In this document: piece by piece, positions 45,137-55,461 of the stretch | Layout: each line of letters opens with the position of its first letter | Position numbering within the stretch: position 1 is the stretch's first letter | Source of the DNA: Margaritifera margaritifera | Lineage: Eukaryota; Mollusca; Bivalvia; Unionida; Margaritiferidae | Length of the DNA: 64,000 nt | Reading direction: 5' to 3' | Assembly (NCBI GenBank): GCA_029931535.1 | Contig: JAQPZY010001660.1 | Span: 7,262,001 to 7,326,000, forward strand | Program-made: the position numbers and the translations under genes | The notes under the pieces: model-generated | Told to the model about the DNA's origin: nothing | The model's input: the letters and a program-made list of their open reading frames with translations, nothing else | Database searches by the model: none

Positions 45137-46990
45137 TTGTTGGCAATGGAATCAAGCCCCCCAGTAAGAGGAAGGCTCAGATTTATGTCTCTCAGATCTG
45201 GGGAAGGATCTTCCTACAGATCTGAGTTGCATGACTGGTCTTTGCCTGGTGACCAAGCACCAGGACCTGGGCACCGGGTACCAGGCGCCGGTCACTGTTC
45301 ATTGGACATCCACGGTACGAGGATAAGGATTGAGCTGAGTCCCCACACTCTCCAGACTGCCATTACATCCCATGGGGGACTGGGAAATGGCTTACATATG
45401 CCAGAGTAGGGACGGGAATCTGATTGGCATTCCCCCTTTCCCTATTATTGCTCTAAATCCCTACGGAATGTGGAGCCTTCTGTCACAGAGAAGTGATTGG
45501 CCCTTTCCCTACATGCAGCCATGGACTTCTGAACCTTGGCCACATGGTAGTGAGGTGGTGGCTTCAGACTGTTGACCTACATCGTCTTACATAGTTGGGT
45601 CAAAGAAGACAGATGGGGATAGACCTTCTTCCCCCAAACACACTAGGCGGGTGGAGAGTGGTCCTCACCCACCTACTGAGTCCACTGCTAAGAACAATCT
45701 ATTAGTTCCTCTCCCCCCCCCCCTGCTGCAACAGAGAGACATTGGGTCATGTAGTCTGACTCTCAGGAGAGAGAGTGGGACAAAGAAATCCTTTCAGTCC
45801 TCATCAATATGCACGAGTTTGATACAGAACAGGCCGATGTGGTACCCCCTCCCTTCGGGTCCCATGTACCCTTTCCCCCTTCATTTAAGGCAGCAGAGGA
45901 GGAGGAGAGCTGGTCTTTTGATAAAATGGTAAACGAGGTTTACCACCTCTTGCCCATGACCTGTGTCCCAAATCTTCAGGTTCTGGTAACTCTAATATTC
46001 TTTCCAGTTTGGAAAAACTTTCTGGGGCAAACTCTCAACCAGATCTCTTGTTACTTCAACACTCAGTTAAAAATAAGGAGCTCTCTCAAAGGTTTATCAA
46101 GGGCCAAGTCTTTGCTAGACAATATAAGGGGTGATCTGTCCTCCCCTCTACATTGCGACCCTTGATAGCTGCTTCTATCTATAAGATTCATTCCCCTTAC
46201 TGTCCAGTAAACTGCCCACTTTGGATGCTGATATGGCTTAAGTGGGCATTTCTACGGGGACCTAGGCTTGTCTTCCAGTGAAAACTCTGGAATCCTCAGA
46301 GCAAAAGGATAGGTAACCAGTAACCATAGCCGCACAAGCAGACCTCTTTTCAGCAGCCTCGTTCAACCTGCTGAAAGAGGAATCTCTGTTGCCAATGGCT
46401 CTTCACTGTTTGTTGGAAGCTGTGGCAAAAACTTCTAGCTATGCATTGTGTTTGTCCATTGCCTTGTCAGCGGAGCTTCTCCACCTCTGGAGGAATGTTG
46501 CTCTGGACACTTCCAATGTCTTACTAGAGCACAGTAAGAACCTTCTGAGGACTGCCCTCCTGGAGGTGGAGACTCTCTTTGAAGGGCTCATCCCCACCAT
46601 AGCTGCTCAGGATTTGAGAGACCAATGACACTGGTCCCTTGCATCTGTTCCTGGCTCTTCGAAACTGGCCAAGAAGTGAAATCATCCTGACCACCCTCAG
46701 GGGCCATCGGCTAAATTCTTTAAAGCTGCACAGCCGCAATCAAAGCAACAACCCCATTTCAGAGCTACCTCTCAGCAGTTTCACCCTAAAAGGATGCACT
46801 GCAAAGGCCCAGGGAGGAAGTTCATGGGCCCTTCCCCTTTCCTAAGGACAAGGGTGGACAGCCCTATGGACTCGTTCCCTCTCCTGCAGAGTGTACCGCT
46901 TCCATTGGTTCCTGTTGCCGCCAGACTAAACCTCTTTTCAAACGCTTGATCTGGTGTAAGGGTCAATGACTGGGTCCTTGCTATCATGAA
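45137..46990 (+). pseudogene. DIRS gag-like region, broken
   Basis: A region of fragmented frames upstream of the RT. The best segment, 46389-46628, reads MALHCLLEAVAKTSSYALC and later LLEVETLFEGLIPTIAAQDL. It resembles the C-terminal part of DIRS ORF1 products, which typically have an aliphatic helix around 'SSYAL...' followed by 'LL...LFGG'. The upstream part (45137-46165) is Pro/Ser-rich in several frames, with a poly-C run at about 45711-45723. No zinc knuckle was seen. Assignment rests on position and this one segment. Confidence 0.6.
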
Positions 46991-47029
46991 AGATGGCTAC
47001 CAGCTTTAGTTTTGGGATCTCCCTTCTCT

Positions 47030-48310
47030 AGTAAGGTCCCCCATTTTCTTCCACCAGTTAAATCTTGTGCACTTAAAGGAAAAGGTTCACTCCCTTCTAT
47101 AGAAGGGTGTAGTAGAGAGGGTGTTAAACAACCAATCTCCGGCCTTCTACTTCCGGATTTTCCTGGTTCCCAAGAAAGGGGAAAAGTCCCGTCTAATTAT
47201 CAACCTTTCCTCCCTAACCAGATTTCTGCTGGAGGAACCATTCAAGATGGAGACCACAGCCTCAGTCAGGAATGCCATAAGACCTGGCAATTGGGCGGTC
47301 TGCATCTATCTTCAGAATATTTTCCGTCACATCCCTATCTTTCCTATACACAGGAAGTACCTCCAGTTTTGCTAGGATGGGGAGGTCTTCCAATTTCAAG
47401 CTCTGCCATTTGGCCTAGCCTCCACACCCAGAGCTTTTACCAAGGTCATGGTAGTTGCGACCTATTTAAGGTCACTAGGTATCCTAATCCTCCAATATTT
47501 CATAGACTGTTTGATTGACAGTGGCTGGCTAGAGCTCCTATGACTAGATCTGTCTCACTGTTGGTCCATAGTAACCACACTGAGCCTTCTGCCAAACCTA
47601 GAGAAATCAGAGCTCACTCCATCTCAAGATTTTGTCTACATAGGGATGAATTTCCTCACAAACAGAGGACTAGTCCGTGTCCCTCAGGACAGAGTTGACA
47701 AGATCCTATCCCTGTTGGAGGTGCTGAGAGCAAAGACCACGTTGTCAGCTCGTCTTTTTCATACATGCACCTTTTCCCTGCATGTAGGTTTGGAACCTCC
47801 TTCGCTGGGCAACTTCAGAAGTAATTTTCCTCACCACATTCCTGGCAAAAAGAATATTTTGGTGGACAGTCGGTCAAGGAAAGGAAAGATAGTCCTCACG
47901 GAATGGTCACTCTGCCAATCTGTTGCAGACTCCCTGTTCCAACTTTGGAAGACTCCTTTGGTGGACTTGTTTGCCACCAAGTTAAACAACAAGCTCCCCT
48001 TTTACATTTCCCCAGTCCCCAACCAGAGGGCCTGGGCAGTGGACACTTTAAGCCTGTAGTGGAATTGTCTGTTCACTTACGCCTTTCCACATTTCAGGAT
48101 GATCCCACAGGTTCTACACAAAGTCAGGCACTCCACTGCTGAGCTTATTTTGATTGCCCCAATGTGGCCCCAGCGATCACGGTTCAACAATCTTCTCGAT
48201 CTGCAGGTAGACCATCCCATGAACTTGCCTCAGAGGAGGGACCTCCTGTCACAGCACAGGGGCTCTCTCCTACACAACAGCCCACTCTCCAGCTTCATAC
48301 TTGGCTCATC
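47030..48310 (+). pseudogene. DIRS reverse transcriptase / RNase H region, broken
   Basis: One frame from 47121 carries FRIFLVPKKGEKSRLIINL, then SVRNAIRPGNWAVCIYL and, after an internal stop (47373), FQFQALPFGLASTPRAFTKV. This is the order of RT motifs in DIRS elements. The active-site box, normally YLDD-W, reads YFIDCL (about 47491), so one catalytic Asp is lost. A later stretch in the same frame gives SQDFVYIGMNFLTNRGLV. The RNase H part shows STEWSL-like 'LTEWSLCQSVADSLFQLW', 'PLVDLFATKLNNKLPFYI' (to about 48050) and 'LILIAPMWPQRSRFNNLL'. At least three stops and frame changes are present. Confidence 0.9.
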
Positions 48311-48319
48311 TTAAACCAT

Positions 48320-49355
48320 CTGTTTGATCAAAGTTGCCAAGTGCATCATTCAGTCCAGGAGAAAATCAGTGTCTAAGGTGTATGATGTGAAATGGAGAAT
48401 CATTTGTGATTGGTGTAGTAGAAAACGTGTCAATCCTAGCTGTCCCTCTATGAGTGCAGTGGCTGATTTTCTTCTGTTCCTTTTTGAAAAGAAACAATGC
48501 TTGGTTTCAACTATTAAGGGCTATTGAGAAGCCTTTTCCAACACTCTCAAATTTTCTAAAGGCCCAGCCATCAGGTCAGATTCTCACTTAGCAGACCTAT
48601 CTGGTATTTTCAGCTGCAAAGACCAGTGTCTCACTTGCTCTCTAATGCCTAAATGGAATCTTTCTTGTGTATTGTGGTCTCTTAATAAACCCCCCTATGA
48701 ACCTTTGGGTGAAGCTTCCTTTGAGAACCTTACCCGCAAGATGGTTTTCTTGCTTGCATTAGCATCAGCAAGACGAAGGAGCAAGCTTCATGCCCTATCC
48801 ACATAGCAGGGCTGTATCAGGTTATGTGAGAATTATGAATCAGTTTCTCTCCTTTGCCAACAATGGTTTTGTAGCTTCCCTCAGTTGCTTCACTTCTGAT
48901 TGAGATCCCAGTCTCAGCCATATCTGTGCTGGGGATGAATAAGATAGACTTTTGTGTCCAGTTAGGGCTTTACGTTTTTATTTGGCAGCCTCTAAAGGGA
49001 GAAGAAAGGATAGGAAGCGTCTTTTTCTCCCCATTAAAGGTTCAACTGATATTTAGCTTCCACCATTTCTAAATAGATTGCATTAACTATCAAGAGAGCT
49101 TTCCAGTCCCTTACCAATAGGGACTTATCTTTTATGAAAATTAAAACTCATGAGGTTCAAGCCATTGCTGCCTCATGGGCCTGTCAAACTCATTAATCTT
49201 TGGAGGATGTGATGAAAGCTGCATTTTGGTGCTCTCATACTACTTTCTCCTCCTTTTACCTTCACTCATTAGCTCACCAAAATGAAGGCATTTTAACCTT
49301 GGGTCCAATCATCCTCGCTCAGAGAGTAGCTCATGCAGATTCCATCCCGCAGTAG
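48320..49355 (+). pseudogene. DIRS tyrosine recombinase region, broken
   Basis: The N-terminal part (about 48365-48527) reads VYDVKWRIICDWCSRKRV and VADFLLFLFEKKQCLVSTIK, matching the SAM-like domain of DIRS recombinases. The next part has 'MVFLLALASARRRSKLHAL' (about 48740-48800), which in this family holds the first catalytic Arg. After several stops, KIKTHEVQAIAASWACQ (about 49141-49190) is the HxxR box, here HEVQ with Gln in place of Arg. The C-terminal 'AAFWCSHTTFSSFYL' contains the candidate nucleophile Tyr. Decay makes activity impossible. Confidence 0.82.
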
Positions 49356-49444
49356 TCTCCTACTCTGCAATGAGGGTGAGTATTCCTTGTGTTTGTTTTT
49401 ATTCAGCAGTTGTGGGATCATCAAACTGACAAATTCAGATATGC

Positions 49445-49545
49445 GATAGCAGCAGGTATGGTATTGGGGATATTAAAATGTTGTTTTTTGGGGGTAAAAG
49501 TAATTTTAATGATGTAATACTTACCTGCTATTGCCAGATTCCATC
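49445..49545. repeat. DIRS internal complementary region
   Basis: 'gcagcaggtatggtattggg' followed by 'atattaaaatgtt' resembles the outer edge of the right ITR (49751-49785). 'gatgtaatacttacctgcta' plus 'ttgccag' (49511 on) resembles the outer edge of the left ITR (44161-44200). The two outer edges joined head to tail is the arrangement of the DIRS internal complementary region used in circularisation. Confidence 0.78.
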
Positions 49546-49591
49546 CTCACATCCCACACTGATGTCCCGCTAAGTTACGCTGCTCCCTAAT

Positions 49592-49771
49592 AAAAGAATG
49601 AAGGGCAGTAAAGCACATGGGCAGCATGTGTGGTGTGTCCCAGGGGCAATCCAGTGTTCTGGAATCTTCTGGTTCACTCTAATGGGAGGACGAATTCTCA
49701 TCATATGGTCGGGGTATTTTCCTCCTGGAAAAGTACCAGCTATGCAACAGCAACAGGTAAGTATTACATCC
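49592..49771. repeat. DIRS right inverted terminal repeat
   Basis: Inverted complement of 44161-44349 with about 85-90% matching by eye. Ends 'gcaacaggtaagtattacat' and is followed by a C-run and A-run (49788-49806). Confidence 0.92.
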
Positions 49772-49785
49772 TTAAAATGTTTTAC

Positions 49786-50619
49786 CACCCCCCCCCAAAA
49801 AAAAATACATATTTATTTTCTGCAGCCTTCAGAGTGGTTGCATTCTGGTAGAGAAATCTGAATTGAACTGCTAACTTTATTTGAGGATATTGCAAAACAA
49901 ACAAAAAAAGTGTTTAAGATATTTATATTTATTTGTATCCATTTAGAACCCAACTGAAAACAGCTTGAGGAAATGGTGTAGAAGATCAGTGACTGATCTT
50001 GACACATTATCTACAAGCAGATTTCAGTCAATGCAGTTTTCATTTGTGTAGGTATTATACATGGGAAAATAGTTTGGTTAGCAAAATATCACTTTGGTTG
50101 CCTTTTATATATAATTATAGGTTTATTGTACATGTACTGTCTGATATCTCTGGTTGGATGGTTTTTTTCAGCAGTGCCTCACAGTGCCAAAACAATGAGT
50201 TTAGCCAAGCTATTAGACAGTACAGATACAATAAGATTATTCATGATATCTTCTTATTTATAATTTATATCAGTTACCAGATCTTTCAACATTACTTGGG
50301 GCTAGAAATTGCAAAACTGAAATATATATGATGTTTTTATTCTCTACTTGATATCATTCATAATTTTAATCCTGATGCACATTAATATATCAGGCGAGTT
50401 GAATGACATCATGATGCAAAATGTTATATGACATCATAATGTCATGATGTATGCTCCTTGATGACAAATTATGCAGGAAAATATTGACATTATTTGACGA
50501 GTTAATTCATAAATTTCATTTGAAATGAGCACAATAATAAGATTCTATTTATCACATGATGAAATATACTGATTTTATTTTACCAAACCGCGTAATAGTG
50601 TAGTCAAATGTCTTCGAAA
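49786..50619. other. Unassigned intronic stretch
   Basis: Poly-C/poly-A tract at the DIRS edge, then AT-rich sequence. 50395-50470 has several 'atgacatcatgatg' palindromic pieces. Nothing else. Confidence 0.4.
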
Positions 50620-50840
50620 TACCATTTATACTCGTGTATAAGCCGATACCAACTGCAAACTGCATAGACCCAGATCTGCTGTCGCATAATGAGCCGGCCG
50701 ATCTGGGTCTATGCAGCTTGTAAGGACTAATCAGTAGAACAAACAACATAGACCCTGATCTGCCAGCACATTATGCGAGGGCAGAACAAGGTCTATGTTG
50801 TTTGCATTTGAACCCAGATTATACGCGAGTATATACGGTA
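50620..50840. mobile_element. Double-hairpin MITE, best-preserved copy
   Basis: 221 bp. Left end TACCATTTATACTCGTGTAT, right end the inverted form of TACCGTATATACTCGCGTAT; the TA at each edge could be a mariner-type target duplication. Hairpin 1 has stems 'ctgcatagacccagatctgc' / 'cgatctgggtctatgcag' around 'gcataatgagc'. Hairpin 2 has stems 'caacatagaccctgatctgc' / 'gcagaacaaggtctatgttg' around 'cacattatgcg'. A linker 'aaggactaatcagtagaaca' separates them. No coding capacity. Confidence 0.88.
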
Positions 50841-51129
50841 CATTTGGATGCCTTGGTCATTAGGCCTTTCCTTTGCATGATGTTATGACATCATTTGTGT
50901 TGTCTTGAGGTGTTATTACAAATGTTACAGATATGATAATTATTATATGGGTATATTAACATAAATAACACAGTACTCGTATGATAAATAATAATATGTA
51001 ATACATCTCTTGTAATATTGTTACTAGATGAGTTGTGCATTGTTTATAATTATCAAATAGTGTAATCAATCATTATTATTTCTTCCATTTTGTACCACTT
51101 TCATTAGCTCTGAAATATGTATCTTCAGA

Positions 51130-52022
51130 GTCAGTCTGTATATGACAGACATCTTACAGAAATCACCCCATGTATGTGTATCAGTCAGTCTGTATATGAC
51201 ATTGTACAGAAATCACCACATGTATGTGTATCAGTCAGTCTATATATGACAGATATTGTAGAAAAATCATTTCATGTATGTGTATCAGTCAGTCTGTATA
51301 TGACATTGTACAGAAATCACCACATGTATGTGTATCAGTCAGTCTATATATGACAGATATTGTAGAAAAATCACCCCATGTATGTGTATCAGTCAGTCTG
51401 TATATGACAGATATTGTAGAAAAATCACCCCATGTATGTGTATCAGTCAGTCTGTATATGACAGATATTGTAGAAAAATCATCCCATGTATGTTTATCAG
51501 TCAGTCTGTACATGACAGACATTGTAGAAAAATCATCCCATGTATGTTTATCAGTCAGTCTGTACATGACAGACATTGTAGAAAAATCATCCCATGTATG
51601 TTTATCAGTCAGTCTGTACATGACAGACATTGTAGAAAAATCATCCCATGTATGTTTATCAGTCAGTCTGTACATGACAGACATTGTAGAAAAATCATCC
51701 CATGTATGTTTATCAGTCAGTCTGTACATGACAGACATTGTAGAAAAATCATCCCATGTATGTTTATCAGTCAGTCTGTACATGACAGACATTGTAGAAA
51801 AATCATCCCATGTATGTTTATCAGTCAGTCTGTACATGACAGACATTGTAGAAAAATCACCCCATGTATGTTTATCAGTTAGTCTGTACATGACAGACAT
51901 TGTAGAAAAATCATCTCTGGTGTGTTGATAAATCAGTCTGTATATAGCAGACATTGTTGAAAAATCACCCCATGTATGTTTATCAGTTAGTGTGTATATG
52001 AAAGACATTGTAGAAAAATCAT
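51130..52022. repeat. 54-bp minisatellite, about 16 copies
   Basis: The unit is 'tatgtgtatcagtcagtctg' plus 'tatatgacagatattgtaga' and 'aaaatcaccccatg'. The first few units lack 6 bp (tatatgacattgtacag). Because 54 is a multiple of three and the unit lacks stops in several frames, open frames of 234 codons (+) and 239 codons (-) arise. Central units are nearly identical. Confidence 0.96.
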
Positions 52023-52729
52023 CCTATGTGTATTTATAAAAAAGTTGCAGGTTCATATGTTAATGTATCAAGTATTCAACTCTTTTCACTTGTATACATG
52101 TAATATCTCCATATCATCATGGGGAAACTTCCTGATTCAGACTCCGAAATTTGGCAAAAAAAAGTGAGTAAAACTTGAAATCTCCCTGAAGCTAATCAAG
52201 AAATTGTTTATATCTTGAAAAATCTCCCTGAAATGAAGGACGAGTCTCCCAGAAGGATGTTTCAGAAGTATCATGTATAGGCACTTGTCCATACACACAT
52301 GAACACGATTGTTTTGAAATGTGCAAATGATTTTCTCTATCCATGTACAGGAACTTTCTAATTAAAGTAATTTTTGATCAAAATGAACTTGATATTGACC
52401 CAGTGTCCTATATTCATACAAAGTGTTAGTTGGTAATCATGCATTCTACAGCAGATTAATTCATAATTACTTCAGATTTTAAGAGTAAATAATTAGATTG
52501 TAACATAAGGTTAGTTAGGATGCCTGAGTTGTCTATATTTTCATTATATTGTAATATCTAATACAGAAAAATACGACTAATAATTATATTCACTTTTTAT
52601 GCAGTTCTTAAATGATTGAACTAAAGATTATAAATAATAGCTACTAGGATTATGATTTTACATAAAATACATTTTCATTGATTGGTCATGGTCATTTAAT
52701 ACTTTGTTTTTGTTTTCATTGCACAACAG
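52023..52729. other. Unassigned stretch
   Basis: AT-rich; 'gaaatctccctgaagctaat' and 'aaaatctccctgaaatgaag' near 52177-52235 form a small diverged duplication. Confidence 0.4.
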
Positions 52730-52747
52730 ACAACTGACTTGAATGAG
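52730..52747 (+). CDS. Candidate 18-bp microexon of the coiled-coil gene
   Basis: ACAACTGACTTGAATGAG between 'tttcattgcacaacag' and gtattt. It is 18 nt, phase 0 at both ends, and would add TTDLNE directly after the KVTT end of exon g, which also ends in phase 0. The acceptor has a T-rich tract, and the exon ends GAG/gt. A segment this short can fit by chance, so this is a proposal only. If it is wrong, the next exon lies elsewhere to the right. Confidence 0.4.
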
Positions 52748-52842
52748 GTATTTTTCTACCATTCTTTATGTCACTTTTCTTCAGCAGTAAAAATATAGAG
52801 GATAAACTTTTCATGTCAAATACTCCTGAACAGTTTGTACGT

Positions 52843-53217
52843 GTCAGTATTATTGTCAAACAGTGCATACTGGTGTACATGTCAGTATTATTGTCAAACA
52901 GTTCATACTGGTGTACATGTCAGTATTATTGTCAAACAGTGCATACTGGTGTACATGTCAGTATTATTGTCAAACAGTGCATACTGGTGTACATGTCAGT
53001 ATTATTGTCAAACAGTTCATACTGGTGTACATGTCAGTATTATTGTCAAACAGTTCATACTGGTGTACATGTCAGTATTATTGTCAAACAGTGCATACTG
53101 GTGTACATGTCAGTATTATTGTCAAACAGTGCATACTGGTGTACATGTCAGTATTATTGTCAAACAGTTCATACTGGTGTACATGTCAGTATTATTGTCA
53201 AACAGTTCATACTGGTG
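52843..53217. repeat. 38-bp minisatellite, about 10 copies
   Basis: The unit is 'gtcagtattattgtcaaaca' plus 'gtgcatactggtgtacat'; copies differ mainly at gtgc/gttc. It starts about 95 bp after the candidate microexon. Several frames are open for 130-150 codons because the unit has no stop in them. Confidence 0.97.
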
Positions 53218-54285
53218 CAGTCATCCTGACTGAAATGTTGATCCTCTACGTAGGTTTGTGGTAACACATACATTTACCTCCAGAAATTCACTAGCTTTTA
53301 GAAGAACTTTTCCTTGCACAAATTTTTCTTTATTTTCAGTTATTTACTGTACTATATATTTTTTATGAAGAATATATTAGATGTTGTTTATTTCAGCAGC
53401 CTTAGATAAGTTAAAGGTATTTTGTATGTAGTTGAAGTACAGTTTCTTGTGTAGGATTATAGTTCAATGTCGATCATTTCATTATAAGTTTAAGCAATTT
53501 TTAGAGTGTTTCATGAAACAAATAAATTCATATCCAACCGAAAGGAAAGAGTAATGTCCATTCTACTCAGTCTGTTGGATAAATGTGTTATTCGATCATA
53601 AGTGTCTTTTAAAGTTATTATCCATCAGTATATTGACTTCATGTACAGTTATTACTTAGTTTAATAATATAATCAAAAACAACTTCTGCATGTAATTATC
53701 AAAATGATTCCCAGTTGACTACTTTCCACTTTTATTAATGTTTGAACATTTTGTTCAGATGAACAACTTTCCGCTGGTGAAGTTTAAAAAGGAAGACACA
53801 TATAAATAGCATTGTTTTACAAAAATATATTATTTTATTATGGAAATTTGTTATGTCATGTTACTTACTGATTCCAAGAGTTCTCAAATGTGCAAGGAAT
53901 ACTTTTAACTTGCCATTTTATTTGATAAACAAAAATTAATTTTATTCACTATTTTTGTGTTATAGAATGATGAAATGGTATGTAGTAATGTAATAAGTTT
54001 GAATTTTAGAAGCATTTTATTGTCTTAAAGTCACAGCTTTTACCTGCATTCAGTTATGCCTAACAGGAAAAAATAGCTTATTTGAAAAAATCACTGACTA
54101 ATTTTTATGTAAATTTATAGATGTTTGTTACTAAGTTAATTTAAAAGTTTCTATTAAATTGCAAATTTGTTAAGTAATTAATTTAGTTCATTTCTTCTCA
54201 AATTAGAGAAAGAGATTAATTTTCTTTGTGTTAACAAAATTGTCTCCATTGAATATTCTAGGTAGCATATTACCATATTTATCCC
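53218..54285. other. Unassigned stretch
   Basis: AT-rich. Two very short segments flanked by AG and GT (53397-53416 and 53966-53977) were considered as exons; see rejected items and findings. Confidence 0.4.
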
Positions 54286-55461
54286 ATGATAAGCTCATGT
54301 TTAATAATAAGCCCATGTTTGATGATAAACCCATACTTGATGATAAACCCATACTTGATGATAAACCCATGCTGGATGATAAACCCATACTTGATGATAA
54401 GCCCATGCTGGATGATAAGCCCATGCTGGATGATAAACCCTTACTTGATGATAAGCCCATACTGGATGATAAGCCCATACTGGATGATAAGCCTATGCTG
54501 GATGATAAACCCATACTTGATGATGAGCCCATGCTTGATGATAAACCCATACTTGATGATAAGCCCATGCTGGATGATAAACCCATACTTGATGATAAGC
54601 CCATACTGGATGATAAGCCCATGCTTGATGATAAACCCATACTTGATGATAAACCCATACTTGATGATAAGCCCATACTTGATGATAAGCCCATGCTTGA
54701 TGATAAGCCCACGCTGGATGATAAACCCATACTTGATGATAAACCCATACTTGATGATAAGCCCATGCTTGATGATAAACCCATGCTGGATGATAAGCCC
54801 ATGCTTGATGATAAACCCATACTTGATGATAAACCCATACTTGATGATAAGCCCATGCTTGATGATAAACCCATACTTGATGATAAGCCCATGCTGGATG
54901 ATAAACCCATACTTGATGATAAGCCAATGCTTGATGATAAACCCATGCTGGATGATAAACCCATACTTGATGATAAACCCATGCTGGATGATAAGCCCAT
55001 ACTTGATGATAAACGCATACTTGATGATAAGTCCATGTTTGATGATAAGCCCATGCTGGATGATAAGCCCTTGTTTGATGATAAACCTGTACTTGATGAT
55101 AAGCCCATGTTGGATGATAAGCCCTTACTTGATGATAAGCCCATGCTGGATGATAAACCCATGCTGGATGATAAGCCCATACTTGATGATAAACCCATAC
55201 TTGATGATAAGCCCATACTTGATGATAAACCCATGCTGGATGATAAGCCCATGGATGATAAGCCCATGCTGGATGATAAACCAATACTTGATGATAAGCC
55301 CATGCTGGATGATAAGCCCATGCTGGATGATAAACCCATACTTGATGATAAGCCCATGCTGGATGATAAGCCCATGCTGAATGATAAGCCCATGTTTGAT
55401 GATAAGCCCATGCTGGATGATAAGCCCATGCTGGATGACAAACCCATACTTGATGATAAAC
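54286..55461. repeat. 18-bp minisatellite, about 65 copies
   Basis: The unit is 'gatgataaacccatactt' with variants ataagcccatgctggatg and others; one unit is shortened near 55250 ('cccatggatgataagccc'). 18 bp equals six codons, so + gives about 424 codons of LDDKPM/LDDKPI and - gives about 425 codons of SSSMGL. No splice site or promoter links it to a gene. It lies downstream of the last exon seen. Confidence 0.95.

Larger units (their letters stand above)
44161..49771 (+). mobile_element. DIRS-like tyrosine-recombinase retrotransposon, degenerate
   Basis: The element has inverted terminal repeats of about 180 bp, an internal complementary region near the 3' end, and three decayed coding regions in the order gag-like, RT/RNase H, tyrosine recombinase. 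This set is diagnostic of the DIRS order of retrotransposons, which integrate through a circular intermediate and leave no target duplication. Its G+C content is clearly higher than the AT-rich surroundings. Many stops and frameshifts make it inactive. It sits in the intron after exon g, in the same orientation as the gene. Confidence 0.9.

Noticed and set aside
51224..53264. Open frames of 130-239 codons over the 54-bp and 38-bp arrays as proteins
   Set aside because: Same reason: tandem units without stops; several frames and both strands are open at once.
53397..53416. 20-nt exon (after 'tttcag', before gtattt) of the coiled-coil gene
   Set aside because: Reads ALDKLK only if the preceding exon ends with one base of a codon; exon g and the candidate microexon both end in phase 0, and phase 0 meets a stop.
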